64,000 nucleotides of DNA. It comes from Terebella lapidaria. Taxonomy: Eukaryota > Annelida > Polychaeta > Terebellida > Terebellidae. The position numbers and the translations under genes are program-made. The stretch is taken from the NCBI GenBank assembly GCA_949152475.1, contig OX424566.1, positions 32,154,423 through 32,218,422 of the forward strand, given 5' to 3'. Each line of letters opens with the position of its first letter. The stretch's first letter is position 1. Under the pieces are notes generated by a model, which saw only the letters and a list, made by a program, of their open reading frames with translations, made no database searches and was not told the origin of the DNA. Positions 10,368 through 22,300 of the stretch are shown piece by piece.

Positions 10368-12467
10368 AATAATACACGAAGCTCGAAGCTATGTTGTACT
10401 TGTGAAAATATGGATCCGATCAGGCATTCATCAGAACGGCAGAAAGTGAAAGAATAAAAGAAGGAAAAATACTAAGTAGAAACCATCAGGACATTTCGCG
10501 TCGTCTTTCAGACGTGGCTGTTAAATCACGTGTTTTTTTTCGAACCAAGTGCCGTAGAGACCTCGTTCATCATGGACGAAACATTATACGGGAGTCTTGC
10601 CGAATATATGCTGCCATAATTTCCAGATATATGATATCCTTTATCGAGTATGAGAACATTTCTTATGAGGAATCTGACATGTATCCCATTAGATATGAAT
10701 ATATGTAAGTTCCATTCATCAAAGTTTCTATGTCATTTATGTGCAGTTCTCCCGGGTGTAATACTAGCGCGTCACATGTACTTTAAACATATGTCATCAT
10801 TTGTCTAACCTTGTCGCAGTAATGTATGTATTATTACCACACGAAAGAAGACGTCGCCGTTTTTCAGACTGCATTTATGCGCTCATGCCTATGGTCGGAT
10901 ATTTTTAACTCATTTACACGTTTTTAACGTTTGATATGGTATTGTATTATTATGATATGCTTTACCTGTCGCAATGTATCATCGCAAACATATCAGCAAA
11001 AAATGGTGTAAACCAGTCAGAAAACTCAGATTTTATATTATCCTAATTTTTCGTAGAATAACGAATGTTTCAACGTGGCTTATCAAAGGATTTCATCATT
11101 GGTCATTATAATTGTTTTACCTATTGAATACTTATTTTGTTCTTCAAAATCGTTTTCTTGAAATATTTTTCTCTATTGGTTTATTTACTTATTGTCTGTA
11201 CACTTCATTGTTTTGCTGCCTATGGCTAACACTGCCTATGGCTAAGTAGAAATTCGTTATAGGTTATTTGCAATGTCATATATGTCATTTATTATGACAT
11301 ATATTGTGAAATTCACTGTTCACAATCCACACATTCGCTACTTGAATCTGAAGGTTGGATGGATTCTATCAGGTCGAATACTTAATATGCTCATCCAATC
11401 TCTGTTGAAAAGATTACGCTGTTCACATTGATCAGAGTCCAAGAAATGTATTAACTACCTGTTACCACCAACACCATGTGAGTTAATGATATCAATAAAA
11501 GACACAGAATGATTTTTTTATGTAAACCAATACTGTTTTTTTTTTATCCAAAGACACATTAGCGTCATCAGGGGAAGACGGTGTCTGATATGTAGTTGTT
11601 TCTACTGTAAACTAACCTAGTTAAATCAGTTTGCCTAAAAACCGATCACTCAATTTAGAATGCAAAAACGAACCCCACGCAATAGATGTTGATGACAGGA
11701 AGTAAGTAATATAGCCAAAAGGCCATTGCTCTGACACCATAGGGGTTATGTGAAAGAAAATTGCTTTCACAATCCTGTGCAACACTCCATTCAACAGCTA
11801 AACGTTTACAACGTGACTAGTTACGCTATATCAAACCGTTGAAACACTTCAACATCCAGAAACGCATGGAATAGACGTGGAATCAATACCCAGTATTAAG
11901 TATTCCGAGCAAACAAAACAATTATCCGTTATCCAATCTCATGGTCCGGGGACAGAAAGTCATATCAGGCTTACGAAGTGAGAGAAAACAAAATTGACAG
12001 GGAAACTGATGAACCCCCCAAAATGGCCATTGTGTTTGATGCGGGGCGGCGAGTACATGTCATACAAACACGCCGACACTAAACAACTGTCTAAACTTCA
12101 CAAAGTTTTTGGTAGCCCCTTTTGGACCACCATTTATATTCGTTATTTCGCAGATAGGTCTACAGACATATAGGGTGTTACCTATAGGTTTGCATCGCTT
12201 TATTCAGACGAAAACAACAGCACTTGCTTATGTTATAAAAGTTGTATCGGGCGAAAATAGTTCACTCCGCCCGGACATGAGATACTATGCAGCGTAACAA
12301 TGACAATAACCTTTAGCTGAGATGTAGATCTATATGGATCTAGATAGATGTATTCCTTTGCAAAGTAGGCCTATACTGTAGTTCTACATGTGGTTTTATT
12401 CAACACAGTTTAAAGTCAGTTTCGTGTACACATGCACCTGCTGGATGGTATATAGATAATGATAGTG
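10368..12467. other. No supported feature
   Basis: About 2.1 kb of AT-rich intergenic sequence. Short frames near 10514 and 12109 look random. A duplicated phrase (GCCTATGGCTAA) occurs near 11220. Confidence 0.5.
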
Positions 12468-14438
12468 ATAATATGGTTTTGCTGGGCGTTATGACTAGGG
12501 GAAGAGGGGGCAAAGCGGGCCACCTAACTTACTTTGAGGCCAAATCCTGCGCCTGTGTTTTTTAGCAATCTTTCCAGCGTTGTGATCATGAGGAAATTGG
12601 GCTATTCTGAAAAACGACCAAAACAGTGACAAAGAAACGCTCCATTAAAAATTGCAAACGATGCAAAAAAATTTTCAGCATGGCCCGCTTTGCCCCCAGG
12701 GTGAGGCAAAGTGGGCCATGTAGGTGTACCAAGTGGGCCGAGGGACCTGTTTCCGTGCCACGAATAAATAATCTGATAAAATAAAGTTCATGAATGATAG
12801 ACTTACGTTGGAATATGCCTCATAATTTTGAGTGAGTCGGATAAGTAGTGAAATGAAATGAAAAGAAAACCCTAAAAGTCCAACCAATAGTTTATTTGAG
12901 ACCAATTTGAATGGGTAACTGTCTAGATGCCGATCTGATTAGACTAACGAAATCTGCTGGTCTACTGTAATGAAATGTATAGACCTAGCTGGGAGCACTT
13001 GTAAGCTATTCGTTTCTGCTGATTGCTTTTTTGTCAGAAACACATAAGACAATGGATTTATGTCATTACTGATTGCTTCTTGGTAATTGTGTTTTGCTTA
13101 TTCTGCAGAAGTTTTTGCACAAACACACAAGAAAACACAGACAAACGTTTTCTCATAAACTTGTGGTGTCGTCATTATGAACATATCATGACCACAAGTG
13201 TGTCAATTTCCTTGAAAAAAAATATTCTGGTGATGGTTTATACTCGTTTTGCAATAAACAATGAGCATTTAGCATTTAACGGAAACTCGCTCTTTTATGT
13301 TTCTAACTGAGCAATTAGCAAAAAAGCAATTTACATGTCCCTCCCGGCATTTCACCCTAAGGATAGTTCCATGGACTATAAGAGAATGAATTCGTATCAA
13401 CTATAACTACAGTCATGTTACGATGAGACCTACGCAATAACATGGGGTTCAAAGGTAACTGGTTATTGTTACAGGTCACAGTTGTGGCATGTGACAGCTC
13501 CACCTGTGTATGAAGTACATGCCTCGTGAGCTCATTTGCCAGTTTAATGTACTGCCCATATTAAGTCCATTCTTCTTCCGGATTTCAGTGTAAGGCACGT
13601 TATATGATGCATCCATACTGTGAGACATCTTTTACTTTGTTATTTTCTTTCTTTGACGATTTGACGAGAGACTTGCATCATAACACTGCACAGATTATCT
13701 ACAGACTAAGCGCCATGGACCCTGGTCCTTGCACGTTTGTAACGTTTATGCAACAACCGTAATTATTAGGCCTACAGCATCTATCACAAGCGCAATTGTA
13801 TAACATAATTGTGTGTACGTGTGTGCGATGTGTCTGTAGGAATGTGTACAATAATTGTATTCATTTAAATATTCATTCACAACACAATCGTCAGGCCACA
13901 CACAGACCATACAATCTGGTGGAATAGAGACTTTGCCGGGGCCCACTTTGTCCAACACAATATTGAACTAGTTCCTTCACCATATGTCTTTATTGATGTC
14001 CTAGAATGAGAAACAAAATCCACAGTTATTATCTTCACAAAACCTGCTAGTAAATTGTATTATACATTACATTATAAATTGCTGTTGAAATAAACTTCTA
14101 CCTATCGTTGATAATTACATTGTTTCTTGTTCCGAAACCATGCTATTTTGTTCATTCATGAAAAACATTCGACGATTGGCCGCTTTCACCAAAACTGTGT
14201 ACTTTTTTGCTGAACTTTCATCGGCGCATATGACTGACTTCACTTAGCAACCCTATCCATGACAATGACGTAATTACAGGGGGTGGCCCGCTTTGCCCCA
14301 TGGCCCGCTTTGCCCCCTCTTTGCTCCCTCCATGGCTTTGCAGCCCTCGCACGCTCAGGCTGCAAATGAACCATGTCGGGCTGAAAATAATCTGAGCTGG
14401 GCCGTAAATAATCATAACGCCCACGAAAACAATATTAT
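12468..14438. mobile_element. Putative 2-kb non-autonomous element with inverted ends
   Basis: The left end (ATAATATGGTTTTGCTGGGC, continuing GTTATGA) matches the reverse complement of the right end with few differences over 27 bp. Inside each end stands the word GGGGCAAAGCGGGCC, once on the left and twice in inverted orientation on the right (14283-14318). Further variants occur in the interior at 12679-12735. No transposase frame is present. Target-site duplication is unclear. The paired ends could also reflect two separate repeats, so the full extent is an inference. Confidence 0.5.
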
Positions 14439-15105
14439 TGTTATATTTTTGCTATGTCCGTCAATATTTCCCGCCATTTTCAAGTTCATCAGATGTCATA
14501 ATGGAGTTAAGTCTTGGTGCTGCATTCCGTATCGTATGAAATTTGACTGTCATGCTCGCTCCCGTTTTGGGCAATAAAATACATGTGTTTATGTTATTCC
14601 TGATTTATGTTTAAATCATTCTGGCCATGCAAGTTGCAGAAAAGATGCCCATGAGCAATTCTGATAAGGAGTGTCAGCTCCCGAGCATCTTTCGAACGGT
14701 GCACACCGTCATGGTTTTCTGATAAAAATTTTGATATAGCGCTTGTAACAATAATTAGGTATTTCGGACATATCGCCAGTTGTTCCCACAGTGATTCCAA
14801 GTGAGAGTATGACCTATCAAGAGTAGGGCCAACACACTCATTAGGCCCTACCGATTATTGTCAATATACCATTTCATATATGCGCTAACAGGAACTGACG
14901 CTCGATCCGATTGTGAACTGCCCGGGCGCGATCACAGCAAGGTATTTACACTATAGTCCGCATGTGACTAGGGACAGGGTGAGGGAGCAAATTTGCAATA
15001 GTTCCGCAAGCTATTAAATAATGTGTATCATACTTTTCTTTCCGGAATGGCGGCCTTCCTTGAACGCATTTCTGTGCAATACAGCCAGCTGAACGTTGGC
15101 CGCTT
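14439..15105. other. No supported feature
   Basis: No coding frame or repeat recognised. Confidence 0.5.
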
Positions 15106-15109
15106 TTAA

Positions 15110-16007
15110 AGTACTAGTAAAGTGAAAATATGATGTTTTGTTATATGAAAGATCTCATTGATCTTAGCAAAATGGTCTTTACGGTATATCAATATCTCCA
15201 TCCGTTCAAAAGTTACAGCCATTTGAAACTGCCATTCTGGCACTACATTACAGAAGACACTTGAAAAGTTCTAGCAACTGATTAATATGCAAATTGGATG
15301 CTAATGAGAATTCATGACGTCACGAGAGGAACAAATTTTAATTAGGTTATTGCAAGCCATGATATAATGATTCTTATTGAAGGTTTTGACGATCTGACTA
15401 GTGCATATTAATATGTACCATACCTAGTCAATATCCACACAAACTGTACTGTCGACTGTTGATGGTTACCAGTCGTTCCGTATAGCCGTAGTTACCCATG
15501 GTTGCCATGGCCATTAACTGCAAAGTCAGTCTATCCAGAGACTTTCTGTCGATTATTTATGAAATAAATTATTATAGAGCTCAAGTTGGCACCATTTTTA
15601 TTTGTGCATACCCTGTTCTAAGTGGTTTTCTGGCCCTAGCAACATGGTTGCTATGGACCATACCAGGTCACTGGTTACCTTGACAACAACAGAAAAAGTG
15701 AAAACACTGATTATTCATATTAAAATCTGTATAGAATAAGTTTTGATGAATAATCATAACATTAAATAAATGAAATTTACATATCAATGTACCTAATTAA
15801 AACAACTTCCCCCGATGACGTCATGAATATCTCATTTGCATACTAATTAGCTAAATTGTTTTGAAAAAGCAAATTTGCCAATTTCAGTCTTTAAAGTGCT
15901 ATAAATTTTTAACGGATTGTGATATTTACATGCCGTAAAAACCATTTTGCTCAGATCAATGAGATCTTTCATATAACTTCACATCATATTTTCACTATAC
16001 TAGTACT
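15110..16007. mobile_element. 898-bp palindromic MITE with TTAA target-site duplication
   Basis: Left end AGTACTAGTAAAGTGAAAAT, right end its near reverse complement (TTTTCACTATACTAGTACT). Both are flanked by TTAA (15106-15109 and 16008-16011), the duplication typical of piggyBac and Kolobok transposons. The inverted similarity runs well inward: GATCTCATTGATC, AAAATGGT, ATGACGTCA and an inner ATGGTTGCCATGG region each have a mirrored partner. There is no open frame for a transposase, so it is non-autonomous. Confidence 0.85.
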
Positions 16008-16073
16008 TTAAATTAGGTCACCGACGACACCGCTAAACCGGATTAATTGTCGGGTTTACGTACATACCAGTCG

Positions 16074-16266
16074 TACTTATCCAAACTCCGCACAATACAG
16101 AAGAAAGCTTCGAGAGTTATTCACAATGTTTGTTATAATGCTATAATTGTTGTTTTATAAAGCACCCTCTATCTTGATTACAATTCCTCAAAACCTTAAA
16201 TCACTAGATACACGAGGAAAAATTAAACGTCCATTGAAGCGTTGTTTAATCACAAATTATGAATAA
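16074..16266 (+). pseudogene. LINE reverse-transcriptase C-terminal remnant
   Basis: One frame gives YLSKLRTIQKKASRVIHN, matching the conserved LQKIQNRAARVIT-type segment near the end of CR1/Jockey-group LINE polyproteins. After a frame change another gives PQNLKSLDTRGKIKRPLKRC and a stop at 16264-16266, which resembles the extreme C-terminus of the same proteins. Internal stops and the frame change show decay. The 5' part was lost; the TTAA MITE lies immediately upstream. The CTTA tail at 17272 could be the end of its 3' UTR. Confidence 0.5.
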
Positions 16267-17271
16267 CATTGATAACTTGATGATGATTTTTCTGGTTACT
16301 GTCGGTCTCGTACATTAGGTAACATTGAAGTATATATGTATAACATGTTATCCACATTTCATATCATACAGTGATAAATTAAATTTTGAGATCCTCTCTA
16401 TTGTATATGGTTTACGGATATTGATAGTGTGATTTGTGAATGTTGACTGCGTGAATGGGGGGGGGGGGGTGGAGTTGGTGATGTCTTTGTGTATACATTT
16501 ATGTTTTTATAATTTATGTTATAAAATGGTGGGCACCGGACCTCCTGCAGGTCTACAACAGCAATGTTTTCGGTGTCCATCTTTCCATTATCACGATATT
16601 GGAGTTACCAATCTATCTTCTGATTTTAGATCCTCTCATATCATTGATTTTCGCTAATCTTACTTTCACGTGAATCCACTATATATCATGAATAAAAGTA
16701 TTAGTTTTCGTCTATGTGAATTACACTGTTAGACATCACCAAAACACATGACATCTCCAGCAGGTGATTGACGGAGGTTGTTCCCACCTTACCGCGCTCA
16801 ACTGCCGGACACATAACAGACACACACTATTTAACACACATAAACATACCTGTTCAGTGCGGTATACAGGGTTTGCTCCCAACCGTCTGGATCGTCTGAA
16901 CAGTACATACACACAAACACAGACATACAACACAAGCTTGTTCGCAATGTATATATGTTACTGTTACTCTTACTCGATTGACATGTTCTACATATCATAG
17001 ACCAACTGTTGGCAGCATTGGCGGCTATACAGTTTGGATCAGTACATAATGGGTGAATTGCCGTTAACATGTATGTTTTGTTATTTATTTTGCGTGTACA
17101 CCTCTGTATGCAATGTATTTTCACTTTTTGTTTTTATCCATTTATTGCATTTTTTCCATTGTACTTGTTTCTAAGGTCACCAGCCCGATGAACTAACAGT
17201 TCTTCTGGTGTCCTGCACTTTGTGATATACATTTGTTTCGGTGTTGTAAAAAAATTGTTGTGCGAAATAAA
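16267..17271. other. No gene; possible LINE 3' untranslated region
   Basis: No coding evidence. A run of 13 G lies at 16457-16469. The final part (GGTCACCAGCCCGATGAACT onward to the AATAAATTACTTA tail) has the look of a LINE 3' end, but I cannot prove continuity with the remnant at 16.1 kb. Confidence 0.35.
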
Positions 17272-17298
17272 TTACTTACTTACTTACTTACTTACTTT
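17272..17298 (+). repeat. (TTAC)n microsatellite
   Basis: Six to seven copies of the tetranucleotide directly after AAATAAA. Short tetranucleotide tails after a polyadenylation-like signal are common at the 3' ends of CR1/L2-group LINEs. Confidence 0.85.
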
Positions 17299-17498
17299 TA
17301 TACTCTGATGGTAATGGGAAATAAAGCAACCGAATTGAATGAAAAATAACTACACATATGCTAATTATGCGATAGATTATGCGGAGTTCTGTTGTTGTTT
17401 TCAATTACAAAATATGATCTTCATTGAATTTGAGAGAACCATATATGGCCAGTTTACTGTGCAAGCGCTGTATTGCATATCGCTGTGTCGAGCCAATG

Positions 17499-17503
17499 GC
17501 TGG
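17499..17503. other. BEL target-site duplication, left
   Basis: GCTGG here is repeated at 25577-25581 just outside the other LTR. Five bases is the usual length for BEL/Pao integration. Confidence 0.9.
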
Positions 17504-18103
17504 TGTAGCAGTCCTTGGTATGTTTTGAGTTGCTAGAAGTGGACACAGTACAAGTCGGTTGAGTCTTGACGGGTGTTTATTGCAGTGTGAGTGACCAGGG
17601 ACATGGTGGTTAGCAAACGAGAGCTGCACACTTGATTTGGTTGACACCTGACACCGTAAGAACTGTATATAAAAACAAAATATATAAAGTTTTACTTTTA
17701 AAAATCTGATATCAAGTAGAAACATCAATACCGAATCTAAAATGACATGTGACCCTAGGACTACAAGTACTAGATGAGCGAAAACAGATGTATAGCCGTT
17801 GAACAATCATGTACGAGAGAAAACTAACATAAAACGGCCAATGCACCTTACATAATGATTTTATCGTTCACTTTATAATAACATACCTCTTCCGCAATAC
17901 CAAGGATACTTCAAACAAACATAATTTCATGAAAACTAGATGTCCAAGCATGAACAGTGACCAAAATTTGGGTTTCAAAATGGCTACCGGTAGTGCGCAA
18001 AAAACACTAAAACAATGGAATGCCAAATAAACTTCGGAATGCGTCAGCTTACGCATTGTGAATATATGGAAATCCTACTGATGGAAAAATGCGGTTCATT
18101 ACA
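17504..18103 (-). repeat. BEL 3' LTR
   Basis: 600 bp, apparently identical to 24977-25576. In element orientation it begins TGTAATGAACCGC and ends GGACTGCTACA. Near its 3' end lies AATAAA (minus strand, about 17572-17577), a plausible polyadenylation signal. A TATATA-containing stretch lies further upstream. Confidence 0.96.
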
Positions 18104-18111
18104 CTCCCACC
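18104..18111 (-). promoter_or_regulatory. Putative polypurine tract
   Basis: In element orientation GGTGGGAG abuts the 3' LTR directly. This is where the plus-strand primer of reverse transcription is expected. Confidence 0.6.
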
Positions 18112-18261
18112 AAAATCATTACATAACAATTGAACATATTGACAACTAGAGAACGTACAAGAAAGTATGACTTATGAATGATTTTCCATGGTTACTATCT
18201 CCACAATGAGTAATTCAAGCACGGATAACAAACGAATGGTGCATTCAATACGCATTGCAAC

Positions 18262-19350
18262 TCAAGTACTTTCCAACAATAGCACAAGTTTTTGGACGGG
18301 CCTCTCGAGAATGGTTCCTGGGGAATCAGCTTCCTTCCTTCGTTGACCACATTGGACTTTAACTCGACGAACCAAGCCATCACTACCTTCAATGGCCTCG
18401 ATCACCCGGGCAAGTTGCCATCGACTTCTGGGAAGGGAATCATCCTTGATGATGACAACATCATTCAGCTGAAGGTTGCGGCGTTTAGTGTGCCATTTTT
18501 GTCTTAGGGTGAGATTGGTGAGGTATTCTCGCTTCCAGCGACTCCAGAACTGCTCGGTTAGGTACTGAACTCTCCGCCACCTCTTTGTTGCATACATGTC
18601 TTCTTTAACAAAACTCCCAGGGGGTGGCAACGCGACCTTAGGCTTCATCAGCAAAAGGTGGTTGGGTGTTAATGGCTCAAGAGAAGTTGGGTCATTGATG
18701 TTGTCAACTGTCAAAGGACGACTATTGACAATGGTCATAGCTTCATAGAAAAGCGTTCTCAGGGATTGATCGTCTAATCGTCCGGGACACAGTGATAGCG
18801 TAGCCTTCAGAACGCTTCGCACTGTTCGAATCTGTCGCTCCCAGATTCCCCCTGTGTGACTGGCTGATGGAGCGTTGAAGACGAACTCACACTGTCTTTC
18901 CTGCAGGAATTCTTCAAGGGCCTTAACATCACATTCTTTGAGAGCTTCCTTGAGTTCGTTCTTGGCTCCCACAAAATTGGAACCTTGGTCACAATGCAGT
19001 TGCCGGACGGTTCCCCTGATGCTGACAAAACATCTCAATGCATTGATGAACGTGTCTGTAGAGAGGTCCTCGAGCATCTCAATGTGAATACTGCGAGACG
19101 AAAGGCATGTTATGATCAACCCATAACGTTTGTATTCTTTTCTTGCCTTCTTGATGATAAATGGACCGAAGCAGTCCATACCACTGACAGTGAACGGTGC
19201 TTCGGGCTCTAACCTCTCTTTTGGGAGTTCTGCCATCTGCTGCTCCTCAACAGGACGCCGCAGTTTCCTGCAAGACACACACTTGTGTATGTATTTGGCT
19301 ACCGATTTGCTCCCACCTATGATCCAGTATCCGTTCATACGGAGTTCCAT
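18262..19350 (-). CDS. BEL/Pao integrase core and C-terminal domain
   Basis: This 362-codon frame is the end of the BEL polyprotein, displaced by a frame break. It opens with the rest of the zinc-binding HHCC domain (KYIHKCVSCRKLRR, residues about 20-32), then a retroviral-type integrase core with the three acidic residues in MDCFGPF, LHCDQGSNF and GGIWERQIRT. From about residue 245 it has the BEL C-terminal domain (DUF5641-like, FWSRWKREYLTNL and SRWQLARVIEAIEG). Integrase inserts the cDNA and makes the 5-bp stagger. The ATG given is just the first in this frame; real translation must come from upstream. All catalytic residues are present. Confidence 0.93.
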   Translation of the reverse strand: MELRMNGYWIIGGSKSVAKYIHKCVSCRKLRRPVEEQQMAELPKERLEPEAPFTVSGMDCFGPFIIKKARKEYKRYGLIITCLSSRSIHIEMLEDLSTDTFINALRCFVSIRGTVRQLHCDQGSNFVGAKNELKEALKECDVKALEEFLQERQCEFVFNAPSASHTGGIWERQIRTVRSVLKATLSLCPGRLDDQSLRTLFYEAMTIVNSRPLTVDNINDPTSLEPLTPNHLLLMKPKVALPPPGSFVKEDMYATKRWRRVQYLTEQFWSRWKREYLTNLTLRQKWHTKRRNLQLNDVVIIKDDSLPRSRWQLARVIEAIEGSDGLVRRVKVQCGQRRKEADSPGTILERPVQKLVLLLEST

Positions 19351-22300
19351 CAGTCTGATTTCTTCCCTGGTGACATGTTTTTATGTGGTAGTATGCCAGA
19401 ATGAGGTGAGTGATGTGACTGTCTTTTGGTAGGATGAGGGGGTGCTTGACCTGCATGCTCATAGTTGACTTACTCAGCCTTCCACCAACACGGAGAAGTC
19501 CATTGTCCAGGATCGGGTCCATACCATACAATGAACTTGATTGTGGGAGAGTACCACCTTTCTCCAGAATCGCTATTTCCTTTGGGAAGGCTTCCAGTTG
19601 GGTCAATCTCACAACGGTGTTGCCAGCTTTCGACCGCTCTTGTACAACATCCATGTGTTCCTGATTCTTGCTGACCTTCGAAAGTCTTCTTATCCTCGCC
19701 ACTACCTTCACAAGGCAGGTCCAAGAGGAGAACCTGGCGAAACGGTCAAGGAAACTGTCAGCCTTGTTTGTAACGAGAGTTTGAACACTTCGTACTTCTG
19801 GATCACCGACTAACAACTCGAGTTTGGGTTGTGGTATTGGGGGTGTTCTCGACTTCCAAAGGAATTCGGGTCCGGATAACCAACTCGATGGCTTGATTTC
19901 ATTGATAAGGCACCCTCTCGAGGCTTGGTCTGCTGGGTTCTCGGCTGTATCCACATAAAACCAGCGACTTGGGTCTGTGGTTTCTCTGATCCGCTGTACA
20001 CGGTTTGCCACAAACACATGAAACCTTCTTGCCTCGTTGGCGATGTAGCCGAGCACAACTTGTGAGTCTGTCCAGAAGAACTCTTCATCGATGTTGCTCT
20101 CCAGCTCACTTTTGAGCATGACGCTGATCTTCGCAGCAACAACAGCTGCGGACAATTCAAGCCTTGGAATGCTAACTAACTTCGTAGGAGCGACTCTTGC
20201 CTTGGCAATTACCAGACTGCAGTGAATTCTGCCTTCTTCATTTTCAAACTTCAGGTATGAACAGACACCATAACCTGAGCTACTGGCGTCAGAGAAATGG
20301 TGTAGTTCTGTTTTCACGATTTTCCCGAAGGATTGTGGATGATACCATCTCGGCACAGTGAAGTCTTTCAATTCAGCCAGTGAATTCTTCCACGCCTCCC
20401 ACCGTAGGGATAAGTCTTCAGGCAAGGGCTCATCCCAGCCAATACTGCGGCGACATAACTCTTGCAGTATGGCTTTGCCATTGAGGGTGAAAGGTGCAAT
20501 GAACCCCAATGGGTCATACAAGGAGGCAACGACAGACAGAATTCCACGACGAGTGAATGGCTGATCTCTCACGTTAACTGCGAACCCAAAGGTGTCATTC
20601 TCCAAAGACCAGTGGATCCCTAAGACTCGCTCAGGAGGCAGCGACTCTGGTGTCAGCTCCAGCACCTTGGTTGATGATTCTCTGTATTCCGGATCCAGCT
20701 CCTTCAGGATTTCAGGTCTGTTCGATATGAACTTGTGTAGTTCCAATCCTCCTTTTCTGCATAACTCCTGAGCCTCCTTGATGAGCTTGATGGCCTCTTC
20801 CTCTGAAGCAATGCTGGCCAAACCATCATCCACATAGAAATTCTTCAAAATGAAAGATGACGCCAATGAATATTCATCTGCGTGTTGGTTTGCCAGGTGC
20901 TTCAGACCAAAATTAGCACAGCCAGGCGATGATGCAGCACCGAACAGATGCACGCACATTCTGTACTCCACTGGCTTTTTGCTGAGGTCTCCGCTCTCCC
21001 ACCATAGAAAGCGCAGGTAATTTCTATGTTCTGACATGACAGCAAATTGGTAGAACATTTTCTTGATATCACAAGTTACTGCTACGATGTTCTTTCTGAA
21101 GCGGCATAGGACTCCCACCAGGCAGTTGATGAGATCTGGGCCAGTGAGTAGGGTCTCATTCAGCGAAACACCAGCAAACTTGGATGAACAGTCAAAGACC
21201 ACCCTCAGCTTGATCGGTTTTTGTGGGTGGTATACCCCATGGTGTGGGATATACCACACGACTTCTTCATCTGTTGTGTCAGAAGCTAACTCTGCATAAC
21301 CAGTGTCGATGATTTCCTTCATGAAAGTTTGGTAGTGCTCGTTGTATTGTGGATTGGCATTGAGTTTACGTTTCAGATGTTCCAGACGAGCAACGGCCAA
21401 CTTCCGGTTGTTGGGCAGTACTGGTGGCTCCACACTTTTGAAGGGGAGAGGCATTTCAAAATGATTATCCGTCCTCTGATGGATGTTGCTACTGAGGAGT
21501 TCCAGGAAACGTACGTCTTCCTGGGATACACACTTCTCGTCATAGTATCTCTCATTGAAGTCTGACTCCAGAGTCTTCAGGACTTCAATGGCGGACGGTA
21601 TCGGGCACTGTTTAACTGAAACCCGATGGACAATACTGGTACTTCCCTCTCTGTCTACGTGAGCATTGGCACAACCTATTATACCCCAACCTAAAGCAGT
21701 CCGTTGTGCAAAAGGCTCGTTTCCACTGCCAGTGACGACTTCCAGGGGGGTGAGAGCAGCTGGACAATCAGATCCTATCAGTAAACCGACTTCACAACCT
21801 TGCATTGCTGGGAGCTTGTTTGTCAGGTATCGCAGATGAGGCCACTGCTGTGCTGTCTTCCCAGTTGGGATGTAAGATCTATCCACTGGTATGAAGTCAC
21901 GTGTGTATGAAGCAGGCAGTTGTATGTGACTTTCAGAGTTCATACCTCTCACTTGCAGACCGCTGACAGAGTTGCTCATGATCACAGAATTTACTGATGT
22001 CATGGTGCTCAGTTTTAGTTTGACAGGATGAATTTCTGCACCAAGTTCGCTTGCTATGTCCTCAAGAATGAATGTTGAATCACTCTGCGTATCCAAGACC
22101 GCATACACCAGTACTTCTCTGTTGGGTTCCATGATGGACGACACCAGGACAGGCACAATGTTGGATGTGGCAGAATCACTTCGTGTGGCTGTGTGAGAGA
22201 CAACATGTTGTACCTCCTTACTTGCACCAGAATCTGTGGAAGTGGAACTGCTTGGCATTTCATCCACAGGTTTGTTCAAATTGTGTAGGCAAGTAGGGTG

